Part shown: positions 40,234 to 51,744 of the stretch, in pieces
Layout of the letters: every line of letters starts with the position of its first letter
Position numbering within the stretch: the stretch's first letter is position 1
DNA from: Asterella californica
Lineage: Eukaryota > Streptophyta > Marchantiopsida > Marchantiales > Aytoniaceae
DNA: 64,000 nt
Direction: 5' to 3'
Assembly: GCA_036924285.1 (NCBI GenBank)
Contig: JAYKYS010000024.1
Coordinates: 868,001 to 932,000 of the forward strand
The notes under the pieces: model-generated
What the model was told of the DNA's origin: nothing
The model's input: the letters and a program-made list of their open reading frames with translations, nothing else
The model's database searches: none
Translations under genes and position numbers: made by a program

Positions 40234-42983
40234 GAGTAGTTTTATATTTTGAAGTCAGGATTCAACAATGCAACCATTTTTGTTGAATCTAACATAATAT
40301 CTTTGTTCTATCGTCTGATCTACAAAAACTAGGTTTCTAATGATGGTAGGAACATAGAGCACATCTCCTAAAGCTTGAAACTTCAAAGATGCAACAGAAA
40401 GAGTTGACTGACAATACCAAGATTACTGATCTTGTGTTGCGTATCATCACATGTATACACAAAACTTTGTATCTTGATAGGTTCCTTATGATTGAATCGA
40501 TCTTCATGAGCCGTCATGTGAGTGGATACTCCTATATCAATGTATCAATTATTTGTTGGTGTAGACACTAGCATTCACCTCATGGGTCATTAGACTTTGA
40601 TATGTCATTTGTTCCATAGCAGCAAAGTTCAAATGTGGAGTTTCCCACTTCGGATATCAGCTTGCTCCTTGAAACAAGTCTTGACAAGACGATCTTTCTT
40701 CTTACAGCAATGGTTGAAACGGTCCTCTCCACCTTGAGATTGGTTGTTGCGTTGAGCTTGTTGTTGTTGTGGCTGTTGTTGACATCTACCATCGAAGTTA
40801 TCTACATCTCGTTTCTCCTGACCTCTACCTCGACCTCTTCCTTGATCACCAATAAAGAGTGTTTGTTCCTTGACAAAAGTGGATCTACTATCAACAAGAC
40901 ACATTTACCAACATAGATATTACACACTTAACTTGGAAAAAGTATCCCACACAGAGATGGAGATCTCAAACTACTTGTACTCTTTAAAGACCTTGAATGG
41001 TATGAAGGATGAGGTCATCATCCTCTACCTTCACTCCAATGTTGTCAAGTTGATCAACCAGATAAATGATAATGGGAGAAGGAAGAGTTGGTAGTTACTG
41101 AGTAAATTTAAACCAAGACGCTCTCTCTGATTTGGCACCTGCCAAGTCAGCAAGACCATCAAAAGAGGACTCTTCCTGTACGGGAAGACAAGAAATCTCC
41201 AACCTTATCGTAATGCTGCCAACGTCCAACTAGTTTAGCAAGACAGTAATCGAACAAAACAAAAAAGTCTAACATCTTTTTGTTTAGTTCGATTTAGTTT
41301 TGTTTAGTTCGCAAAACCCATACCCGAGTATGTAACAAAATTGCAAGGAGGTTGAGGAAAACAGGTCCCAGCAGGATATGCAGATGTTCCCATGTTTGTA
41401 ATATGAAGTCTTGTCCAACCTAAGGAGGAAAGGGAATAACATCTGTAACAGTCGAGACAGAATGTAAGTAAGAAGGGTTTCAGGTTCTGCAGACCCTTCA
41501 AACTTTGACTTGGAGACATGATCCATAATGCCAAGTGATCCTTTCTTCACCTCCAACAACTGCTGCTTGAGTTGGAGCTTATGTGCCTTCGTAGATGTCT
41601 GAAACACATTCGTTAATACATACCTCCTTGAGTGTGTCCACGGCTTGAATATAACCAAACATTGTTGATGAAACACATAAAGATAGCATGTGCACAACCT
41701 GATGTGCAAGTTGACTCCATGTCTCTATAGCCATATCAGTATCTAGCTGGGACGGTTTGGTATCAATACATGTTACAAGCCCAAACAACCATTGACCTTT
41801 GAAGAATGCAGACATCCGATACTTCCATATCGAATAGTTATGTTTGTCCAAAGGCTTCTCGATGATGGAAGACAAGACTTCGATCTTACCAACCATAGTG
41901 GAAGATGTTAGTAAGCAAGAAAATTCTCACAACAAATGTAGATCCACATAAAAGTCAAACCCTTCATTGGTCTGCGTCATAAAAATCATAAAGTTTACCA
42001 AAAAATGTCATTACATCCTCCAAATACGCAATCAAAGTTTCTTAGATAATACATATAAAACTCAACTTGTTCAAATTGACTCTCTGAAAAATTCTCTAGG
42101 TATTTCTTTTGAAATCCTAACTTTCGATAAATAAATTTTGAGGATTTGGGCTAAAAGTGAATGGAAGACCTTCAAATACGCGGTCAAAGGTCCGTTGATC
42201 TGAAAACAACTTGCTCCAAATGAATTGAAAATTGCAGGGTTACTTAATTCAGAGTAACGCAGTCTGAACAACGCTGAAAACGTCAAGAAAACTTTATTTG
42301 CTACTTCAAGACCTACTTCGAAGATCTTGACTCCTCCAAGATGACAAACTACAGCAAAAAATATAGCACCTCCGTTCACTTGCATACACTCTCTTGCACT
42401 CTTGCTACCAAAAGCTTTATCTCATACCTCCTTACGCTATGATATCATGTTAAAATTAGGACAAATTCCAAGAAAGGAGCAACATATCTAGAGGAACTTA
42501 CAAAGTATGAGGAAGAAAATATTCACGAAGAGATGCAACGGAGGATCATCATTCCCCCTTGTATATATAAAGAAAGGATGCAAAGAGGTTGAGTCTCTCT
42601 AACCTACACTATACTCCCTACTGAGTATAGACTTAACTATAGTTGGTGCAACTTAACTAACTAGAGCTTGCACCTATATTAACAGAAAATTTCTTTATAC
42701 ACGTGATTGGCGGATCGAAGATGTGATCTTCAGAGACAAAGTCCCCTTATATACTAGTCGAATAGCAACACGCTTGTAGATTGTTAGACCAAGATCAAGA
42801 ACTGTCTAAGTGTCTAATGACCGGATGTATCATGATACTAATCCGTAAGATTAACTATCCGGACTAATCTCTATTTGATGACAATCTCAGATATACAATC
42901 CAATCCAGATAATCGTTATGTATCTATCCAAATACTCCTTCTATATCAGTCTATAACGTTATCAGGTTATCATATTAATAACA
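40234..42983 (-). mobile_element. Truncated Copia-type LTR retrotransposon (LTR, gag, protease)
   Basis: Read on the minus strand the order is as follows. The LTR is 42983-42448 (536 bp, begins TGTTATTAATATG, ends TTTTAACA, TATATAAG box inside). The tRNA-Met type primer site follows immediately, decayed to TGATATCATAG. After a leader comes gag at about 41896-41100, with NYSIWKYRMSAFFKG typical of Copia gag, a glutamine-rich zinc-knuckle remnant near 40630-40760 (CCKKKDRLVKTC, second Cys and His altered), and a protease remnant near 40550-40450 (IDIGVSTHMT, where active elements have DSGAS). The body ends at 40233 and there is no second LTR. Stops and frameshifts are frequent, so it is inactive. 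A partner copy lies at 54824-56215. Confidence 0.82.
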
Positions 42984-45275
42984 TTACATTATAGTATTTA
43001 ATTTACCATCAAGAATTTATTATTTATATTTATTATGATCAAAAAATAATTATCTTCATATTATGTAAATTTTCACTTTTGACACTATGGAAGTGAATCG
43101 TTTAAGAACTTTCAGAATAGGACACTTTAGAAAACATTCATGTGAAGACAGAGAACCGTGCAAAACCGAATCATATTTAAAAGTCTAAACCAAATTGATC
43201 CGATTTAAACCTAACTGTCAAAAACGATTTGGTCTGTATGGCTAGAGATTAGACATTAATTGCTAGAACTCATATCGTGAATGCATCTCAAACCTCACTT
43301 CGTAGAAACAACAGCAGATCTCTAGGCTAGGTCTATATTGAAAGATCTTCGTGCAGCCTTTTGCGTAATATGGTGATGTCAGCTAATCGAGTTAGAAACA
43401 TCATCGTGCAGTTTTTGGCCTAGTATAGTGTCTCAGCCAATCAACTTAATCCTTGCTCAGAAACCAGAGCAGGTTCTCATGACTTATGGATGAATGATCA
43501 GAGAGATCACGATACGTGCAGCTCGGATAATCAATTGACAACAATCAGTCATACTTTGATTCTCACGTATGCTTGATGATCATCTGGATATGAGTGAATA
43601 AAACGAGAGTGAAGAGAGATTGGAGACTTATAATTCAAACTGAGTGAACCTCCTCCTAATTTTATAGTCTCGAAAGTCAACCTCAATCATTTATTTCAGT
43701 ATGGAGGTACCATATTTCATGACAATCTGTTAAACAAGACTAGATCTCCATTACAAGAGATCATAAAGAGAAAAGAAGACGAGCGAGAAATATAGTGAAT
43801 GAATGAACTCCGGATGATCATACACGAGACTCAGTTTTGTAACTGAGTCGCACACAAAAAACAAATAACTTTACGTTCTCATTAAATATTCAAATGTTCT
43901 TTTACATATTTTTCTTGAATAATCTGAAATAAGTAACTTAAAATTTTAGCAATATTAGCAGTTAACTGAGGAGAACATGTGCAAGAAATCAGGACATAGT
44001 TACCTATAAGTCTAGAATTTTCTTAGCGAGTATATATTAATTTGGATGTACATTGTTTGATACCAAACCTTTCTTGGTGGCAAGGTTATCTAATAAATTG
44101 AAGCGCGCATATACCTCCACGAGGATGTGATATGAAGCATGCTTTATATGCTTCACTCAAGTGTCAGAGAATGTCAAAGCATGCTTTATATGCTTCACTC
44201 AAGCGTCGAGATTGTCAAAGCGTGAATAATGTGCAGACACTTTCGTATTGGAAACTTTAGACCGTCCATCTTTGAAAATTCTTATAGGGAGCCCCATCCG
44301 TTTGATTGTCAAAACCTTTTAAGTACTTTACAAGAGTGCAGGAATAATTTACGCGAAAACTTTTGAGTGACCCTAGTGCTAGCGTCACTCAATACTACAG
44401 TAAAGTCGCATTCTCAAGTCGCGTCAAAAGGTGCATTTTTTCTACGTTCGCGTTTCTGTGTACAGAAATGTGACCGGAGTCAGTGAAACGCCGGCGACTG
44501 AGATCAAGGCGAAAGCAGCGTCAGTCAGTTCGTGTTTCACTTGCTAGACAAGATGTCCAGTAAGAAATTTCAAATGATTACCCTCGCGCCAGATTATTCT
44601 GTTAAAGACATACGTCACAAAGCACCCACACACGACGGTTAAAACCAGTCACCGTGGATGCAAGAATTTGAGTGTAACATCCTTCCGGTTCTTGCTGAAA
44701 GTTCTTTATCAGTGATCTCTTCTTAGAAAATCACTGAAATAAACTCGAGGACAAGCACCATTGAATGACGAGAACGCGAATGCAGGTGTACCATGTGAAT
44801 GCAGTTTCAGAGAGCTGCCAGGTTTAATGAGGGGTACACGTCACTACTGGGTTTGAGGCAGTATAGGTGCATACTCCATGATGGGGCCGCTGCACTATCC
44901 ATCTCTACCGTAATCGGCTACTGTCTTCCATCTCCTTCAAAATCAGAGTCCGTGGCAAGCGACAGCAGCGTCTATCCATCATGCTACCACCTCTTCAGCG
45001 CCCATTTGTGTCTATGACAGACAGTTCGATTCGTCTCGTTGTGATCTCATTGTGAGAAGGCTAAGAAGATAGGTCTCGAGAAAGTATCATCTAATGACAA
45101 AGATGAATGATAATATTGCAGGCATTTGCCCAGAGTCTGCATTTATTGATAGAATGTAGAATACAAAATGAATCAGCTCGATGAGCTCAAAATGGTTCTG
45201 TACAGCCTAGTAATGTACAATTATGTAGAACCCTGCACTACTTCTGCCATCTTGTAAGATTCGTTACAAGAAGGC
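42984..45275. repeat. Left arm of the ELIP inverted duplication: 3' flank of ELIP-C
   Basis: This stretch is the mirror of about 52581-54823. Matching pieces include the TATTATTTATATTTATTATGAT region, the block near 43080-43330 (also resembling 61560-61770), CATATTTCATGAC near 43715, the TATATGCTTCACTCAAG tract (here tandemly doubled at 44138 and 44179) and the CGCGTTTCTGTGTACAG stretch near 44450. A short frame beginning MSSKKFQMITLAPD lies at about 44552 (+). No complete gene is supported. The ELIP-C polyadenylation signal is the complement of 45142-45147. Confidence 0.7.
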
Positions 45276-46109
45276 TTAAAACAAGTTGGTGAAAACCGGA
45301 GCGTGGATGAAGCTCTCGGTCAGCACTAGAGACAGGAACCCGATCATAGCGAGGCGTCCGTTCCAGCGCTCAGCCCTTGCTGTGAAGGGCCCGAAGCTTC
45401 GAGCGTCAGTGGACTCTCCGTTGAGCATCGGTACGATAGAAGCGTAAGCAATGAGGGGCACAAGCGCGACGTAAAACACCAGCCCCGTCCCTTGAGTGTA
45501 GAGCTGATCGAAAACGGTCAGGCCGCTCATCTTCTCCGCAATGGCAGCCCAGAAGATTCCGACCATAGCCTGGAATCATCACGAACAGCAATGCCAGTCG
45601 ATTTAGTACTCAAGAAGCAAAAAAGATTTTAGACCCTGCACAAAAGGCTGCAATGGATCGGGGATTTAATGGGATTGTTAGTCTGAGGGAACAATCGACG
45701 GGAGCTACTCATTCCCTGCGAGAGTACTCACCAGTCGGCCGTTAATTGTTTCGGGTGCAGCGCCGTCGAACGCGAAGATGCTGCCGATGCTCCTGTCGCC
45801 AGTTTCTGGCCGCCTCTCGACCTCGGGGCGCGGGTAGAAAGATCCCGAAGTCGGAACCGCGCCGAATACCGACTGCTTCTCGGACTCGTTCGTCTCCTGG
45901 TTCTGCAGAACTTCTTCTTTGGTGATCTCCTTCTTGGTGCTCCTGTCCACTGCCTCCCGGATACCTTCGCAGCGGATGGTTCCCATCCTCCGGACGAACG
46001 CAGGAGCTCCCAGATTCGTGTACTCCACTGTGGACCTCCTGATGCTGGAACTCAGAGGTGCACTCCCCAGTCCTGCTACAGCAGTAGCGAAAGCGGACAT
46101 GGTTGCCAT
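45276..46109 (-). CDS. ELIP: ELIP-C: early light-induced protein, complete
   Basis: Exons are 46109-45732 and 45569-45276 on the minus strand, giving 223 residues (one Ala fewer at the start, MATMSA). The transit peptide region is the most diverged of the set (GLGSAPLSSSIRRSTVEYTN). The mature part keeps both NGRLAM motifs and three helices and ends FTNLF. The intron and flanks are nearly identical to ELIP-D, but exon 1 is closer to ELIP-A (EVLQNQ, AVPTSG), which suggests sequence exchange. The leader contains a 65-bp tandem duplication. Confidence 0.92.
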
Positions 46110-46152
46110 TGCTGCCTGTTTCTTTTACTACTTGGATAGAAACTCGGACGTA

Positions 46153-46282
46153 GAAAAACCCGAGAATAGACTGGAGGTACAGTACTTGTCAACTGTTTGT
46201 GATGAAGTAAAAGCTCAGAAAAACCCGAGAATAGACTTGGAGGTACAGTACTTGTCAACTGTTTGTGAGGAAGTAAAAGCTC
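46153..46282. repeat. 65-bp tandem duplication in the ELIP-C leader
   Basis: Copies at 46153-46217 and 46218-46282 both begin GAAAAACCCGAGAATAGAC and include TACAGTACTTGTCAACTG. They differ by a few substitutions and a one-base indel. The duplication lies just upstream of the ELIP-C ATG and is absent from the other five copies. Confidence 0.85.
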
Positions 46283-46922
46283 TTGATCGCTATGAAATTG
46301 CTGAATTGTTGTAGAAGTGGACTGCAGGACCGAACTTGCTATTGTGATAATTGCTGAGAAGGGTGAGCTTATATAATTCGAAATCATTTCGAACTCAAGG
46401 GAGGAGCATCGCCACTTGTCACTGACAAGGACGTTTCTTGAAGTTCCACGTACCCAGAGACCTTTTCGCAGAGGAGTGAGGGAGGTAACTCGGAACCGAC
46501 ATCTGTCGCAGCTTATCAATGAAGTGAGCAGGTGTGTAGTCTAACAATTGCAAGATTCTCGCAGCGGAGATCGGCGGACGAGAAGGCACTACGTCGCTCC
46601 TCGTGCGTTGGGGATGGAGAAGTGAACTGGGACGGGTTGATGGGTTTCAAAAGGATTAGGGTAAGAGTACCGACAAAAGACAAGGTGCTGAGCTTCTGGA
46701 TGTTCTTGTGATTTCAGATTCTTTGGAGTCAAAGCATTCCGGCTTTCTTGCTTTTCCCACAGAGATATACCAGCAAATTGTCTTTTCATCCACCAAATCC
46801 GTCAAGAATTATATCTCTGCATGTTATTGTATTCCAATTTCCAATTTCAGTCCTTCGATCCTATCTAGCCTTGACTCCCATGTGACTCTAGGAAACCTAT
46901 ACAGCTGAATCCGAACCCTAGA
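46283..46922 (-). promoter_or_regulatory. ELIP-C upstream block
   Basis: On the minus strand there is a TATATAA box (complement of 46369-46375) and TACGTGGA (complement of 46445-46452), in the same spacing order as the other copies. Homology to the ELIP-D upstream region continues, more diverged, to about 46922. Confidence 0.65.
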
Positions 46923-48107
46923 AAAGGAGCAGATGCAAAGCGCTCGTTGTAGAATCAAAGTCTATTAGGATGGTAAAGGGGCCGCCAAAGTGGTAGCCAA
47001 TCAGCCAGTGTTCGTTTCGTAATTCCCAAATGATGTCGAATATCTAGTACTCTAGTAGAAATACCAATGCGCGCTATATAATGGTACCGGTACAAGCAAG
47101 AAATCAAGTTTCACCCTGAAGCCGATAGATACGAGGGTGTGTGAGGCAACAATGCAAGTCCTTTTTACTGACTGGTAGACTGTGTTGAGATTCCTAGACT
47201 TTGATGAACTCTTCTTTGTCCATCTACTTGCGTCACACTATCAGGTAACTTTTCAGCTTATATAATGAGCAAGTTGTTCCCTCAAACTTTTGCAAGGGAC
47301 AACTTTTACCTAGTCTCTCTCCATTGCCGCTTGCCGTTTGAAACTAACATTACGGCTTGGTTTTGGGAGGACGTTTCCAACACCATACTTGGCTTTACTT
47401 GTATTCACACTGAAGTTGCAAATCTCCCAGTGCCCTCCTCAGGACTTTGGATCTTATAATATCTGAAGTTCTGGACTGACCTCGTGTGAAGAAACCGCTC
47501 GGTTCTTAGAGACATGGATACCTACAAAAGATTCCAAGTACGATACTTGGGAGCTGCCAGGATTCGGTACTCTTGTAAGGTCTTGTCGATACCAGAAGTC
47601 ACATCATCCGTTAGCTAACTAACTAGTGGCTATAAATGAGCTTGCCTTGAGCTACAGAAGTAGTCCTATCTGAAATGTAGAGAGCAGCTACAGACGCCCA
47701 AAGGAATCTGGACGGATTCTGCTCAGCTAGTTCGTACAGTAAGTAACTTGAGCATGCGATCATCTGATAACTCGGTCTTTGAATGTTTAATATGTCCTTC
47801 TGAACTCTCGGAACATTGTAACATTCAGACCTCTCGCTGCCTTGTTCTTAGTCCATGGTAGCCAGTTGGGACTTGTCACATTCATCACCAACTAGAATCA
47901 CAAGCTTGGTGGATCCTCGAGCAATATGACTTCATTCGATGTCTTCCTCGAAGGTACCAATGGATGGTGAATCTGCCACATTCAGAGGTACAAGCTTCTC
48001 CAGCACGATTAAACTCCCTGGATCAGATACGAGCGAATTGTGCACCAGACGAAGCACACTGGAAGAGTTTGCCGCACAGCAAATTCCGGTAGGAGGGGAC
48101 CAGAACA

Positions 48108-48245
48108 GTCAAAACATTCAGTGGTCGAAGTCACAGCTTGTGTGCACAGCTTCACTCTCATCGTGTTCCTAGTAACAGAACAGTTTAAATATTCAGTGGT
48201 CGAAGTCACAGCTCGTGTGCGCAGCTTCACTCTCGTCGTGCTCCT
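48108..48245. repeat. Two-copy tandem repeat of about 68 bp
   Basis: The words ACAGTCAAAACATTCAGTGG and ACAGTTTAAATATTCAGTGG start the two copies, each followed by TCGAAGTCACAGCT and a shared CAGCTTCACTCTC segment. The copies differ at several positions. Confidence 0.8.
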
Positions 48246-48574
48246 AGTAGTCGAACTCACCGGCATCCTCCAGCAGGTTAGTTTGTTCTTTCCGTTGTTT
48301 CTCTGACAATCCCCATGAACCCACAGAAGCTCCCGCCAAACCAAAATGATCCCCTCTCAATCACTTAGGCTTTGTCGGGTCTAGCTTACCAAGGCTAAAT
48401 GTGAGCACGCTGAGCTGAGTCAGGCTTTCCAGCTACTCTCATTCTTTTCGTCACTTGAGGGACTAACTTGTCGAAAAGAGTGTCTCGCTCCTGCAAGACA
48501 CAGCAGAGAACAGAAGCAGGAAGACATACCAAGAGCCAAGTTGGGTATGTATGTTTCTGTTCTGTAGAAGCTGT

Positions 48575-48577
<3 letters not shown>

Positions 48578-48647
<70 letters not shown>
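48578..48647. repeat. (AG)35 microsatellite
   Basis: An uninterrupted AG dinucleotide run of about 70 bases. The sequence before it (GGGTATGTATGTTTCTGTT, then GTAGAAGCTGTCAAAGAGAG) recurs just after it from 48651, so the run lies between two direct repeats of its own flank. The Arg-Glu run in the overlapping open frame is a by-product. Confidence 0.95.
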
Positions 48648-48651
<4 letters not shown>

Positions 48652-48977
48652 GGTATGTATGTTTCTGTTACGTAGAAGCTGTCAAAGAGAGAGACAGAGT
48701 GTGTGTGTGTGACTTGAGACGGACAGTTGCAGCATCAACCAGTCTTTGAGAAGCAGCTGAGGAGAGGAAACTTCAGGAAAGCCGAAGGATGCTAAAATGG
48801 AGAATCGTCAAGACAATCTATACCGCGTGATTGAAGATCACTTCCCAATGATTCTGATATGGGAACGCCAATGTAATTCCCATTCAGTTACACAGCTGAT
48901 TTGGAGGTTACTAGTAATAGCAGAGAGATTCTACCTTAATTAAGAAGAAGGGGACAAACAGCATGGATTAAACAATT

Positions 48978-49056
48978 AAACTGGTGTCTACCATCGTAGA
49001 CACCAGTTTGATTCATGCTGTTTGTTTAATTGAAGCAAATTTCGCGAAATTTGCTT
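48978..49056. repeat. Pair of palindromes near the mirror centre
   Basis: AAACTGGTGTCTAC (48978-48991) and its exact complement (48996-49009) are separated by four bases. Outside them ACAAACAGCAT and ATGCTGTTTGT also mirror, with a gap. Next to this is a perfect 24-bp palindrome at 49033-49056 with TTTCGCGAAA at its core. Confidence 0.9.
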
Positions 49057-50898
49057 GTAGATATAGTTTCGCCAAACTCAGTTTCAACTGGAATTATCTC
49101 ACTGATCATGCACTACAAAGGTCTGCAAACTTCATCCCATATTTCTGTTTTATGCACGTCGTTTCCCTTTGATGCGGATATGGATCAGCTTCATGAATGA
49201 GCAATAACACATGGCTGAAAGATGTTATGAAATTGCACGTTTCCCCGACTCATTACCAGAAAGGGGTCCCAGTAAAATTGATACAAGAGGCAGCTTCTTG
49301 CAATAGTGACCCTCCCCATCGAGTCTGAACTGAGATCAGTAAAGATTATGATGATAGCCTGGACTTCAGTCAGAGTTGAGGTTTAATTTCAGTATTTTGG
49401 CTGGATCTTACCTACAAGGAATTGGTTTTAAATTGGACTGCAGAAGATGATGCTGAAGGTTGGATGGTAGGAAAGCACTACTATGCTTTCTGTGCAGTCA
49501 GGCTTCATCATCAGTTGAATGAATGAGTGAAGGAAGTTCAGCTATGAGTCGCTTGTAAATTCTGAGCGGGGGACTGTGAGGGAATAACTTCCGCTTCTGT
49601 ACAGAACAGAATGGCTTGAGAAAATTCTCAAACTCACGTATGATTCTGTAACCCGTGAGCTCTTTGTCCAGTACCTTGGTTCGGACTTTGGCCCAGGACG
49701 TCTCTTCCTAGGTTCTAGAGTGGGTTCGGTTCTAAGTGGTCGAGTTTCAAAGTGTTCTGGTTTTGAGTAATTTGGTACGGTTAGGGTCTTGATCAATTTG
49801 GTTTCAAGTTCTTCGGAAAGCTTTTAAACGGGTTCGGTTCTACCTTGAATGGTTCAGTTGGGTTCTTGATCAGTTCGGTTTCCAAGTTTCTCATAAAACG
49901 CTTTGTTGTAAACGTTTCAGTTTCAGTTCGATTACTGATCTACTCTGTTTTGAAATTTTAAACGATTCGATTTGAGTTTGTTCATTTCGGTTCAGTACTA
50001 CTTTAAACGGTACGATTCCTAACCAGTTCGATTTCCAGTTTTCGGAAAAATTTTGATCTTAAACGGTTCGATTTCAACTGGGATCGGAACCGGACCCATC
50101 AGTGGGTCTTGTGGGTGCGTAACATCAGTTCCATTCTGATGATTAAAATAATCACATCTGCTTCTTCTCGGATCCTCTGCCTTCCACCCCCGGGGTACAA
50201 AACTTCTCTGGTACGAAGCTTTTGACGAGCATCACGGTTTGTTTTGATCTCTTCACTTCAATACATGAATCCTTCATCCCTAAGATGAACGCACCAGGAT
50301 CAGGGTGAAAAGAAAGTTTTTCTCGGGAGTTCCCCAAGGGACCGGGTCCGTAGGGATAAAGCTAAGAAGCAGGGAACAAGATGCCGTGACAGCTACCCCC
50401 GATTTGAGATTTAGAAGTTGATATCTACAGCTTCACGAACATGCAACTTGAGAAGCACACAGTTTCCTTGTGTTAGGAGGACTCTCTCTGTAAAGCATCT
50501 CTTTAGACAGACCGTCAGCGCAGTGAAGTCGCTGTCTTCACCGTGAGGAAGATAACAACACCCAACTTCAGAGTTTTAACGTGACGGATTCGATGCGAAT
50601 CTGCTGCAAGCACTGTATACAAGACGAAACGTTGATACCTTAGACAAGAATCTTCAAGTTATCAGACGACGACATCTCCAAGTTTGGTAGATTGGTCCTT
50701 TCATGCCCGGACTTTACAGCATATGTTCAAAAGATTCTGTTCTCGTGTAAAAGTTTTATCAGAAAACTAATTTATGTTTACCGATTAAGTTTACTAGTCC
50801 AAATGAGGTTCTCTGGATACCAAGGATACTTAAAGTATAGTCACACAATGAGGTTCTCTGGGTTACCAAGGATACTTATAGTCACTTTAACGTTGATT

Positions 50899-51744
50899 CT
50901 ACAACGATCGCTTTGCCTCTGCTCTTTTCTAGAGTACCGGTTCGGAGTCAGCGTTAGAGGTTCCAGGGAGTCTCAAGGGAATCAAGGCTGGAATCTGAGG
51001 ACTGTATATAACTGGAATTCAACCTGAGCAGAGTTATACTTCTGGCAATCACGTGAGGAAATCAAATATAGATCAAATATAGTTTGCTGGGATTTCTCTG
51101 TGGAACTGGAGGAGAGATGGAAACCGGAATGCTTTCTTTCAAAAGAGTCTGAACCATTGATAAAATCTAGAATGTGCTTGAAGTCAACGCGAATATCCAG
51201 AAGCTCAGCACGTTGTCTCCTCTTGGTACGTATACCATTACCCTAAACCTTTCGGGAACACGTCACACCGTCCAAGTTCACGTCTACCACGAGGACGAGG
51301 GCCGTCGTCAAATCTGCTACTCCCGTACAAGTCTCTTGATGTTCGACTGCACAGCTGGTGGCTTGGAAAACAACACTTGGTTACTCCGTTGCTAAGCCAA
51401 GACAGATGTCGGTTCCCAACTGAACTCTCTCACTCTTCACTCTCGATCCTCTCCACGATGAAGGTTTTGGGCTACGTGGAACTTCAAGGATATCCTCCGC
51501 TCCGTGACAAGTGGCAAGGCTCCTCCCTTTAGTTCGAAATTGTTCCGAACTACATAAACTCACCCTTCCAAGCAACTATCACAACAGCAAGTTCCAGCCT
51601 GCAGTCCATTTCGTCAGCAATTCAGCACTTTTCAAGGGTAATCAGGAGCTTTTTACTTCCTCACAAACTGTAGACAACTGCGTCCAAGTCAAGTCTCGGC
51701 TTTTTCTGTTAAGTTTGCATCCAAGTCACGTAAAACAGGCAGCA
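50899..51744 (+). promoter_or_regulatory. ELIP-D upstream block
   Basis: Homology with the ELIP-E upstream region starts at CTACAACGATCGCTTTG (50899 and 57109). The proximal part has TACGTGGA at 51473-51480, a GACAAGTGGC element, and a weakened TATA box (TACATAAA near 51551) where other copies have TATATAA. The ELIP-D leader is about 160-190 bases. Confidence 0.65.

Larger units (their letters stand above)
46923..50898. other. Spacer at the centre of the ELIP inverted duplication
   Basis: This is the unique centre between the two arms. I see no gene: frames reach about 110 codons and are repeat-driven. It contains a 68-bp tandem repeat near 48110-48245, a long GA microsatellite (48578-48647), two palindromes (48978-49009, 49033-49056) and a stretch from 49670 to 50090 made of degenerate GGTTCGGTT-like words. 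Confidence 0.6.

Noticed and set aside
48468..48749. Open frame with an Arg-Glu repeat run
   Set aside because: It is the translation of the AG microsatellite and has no coding support outside it.
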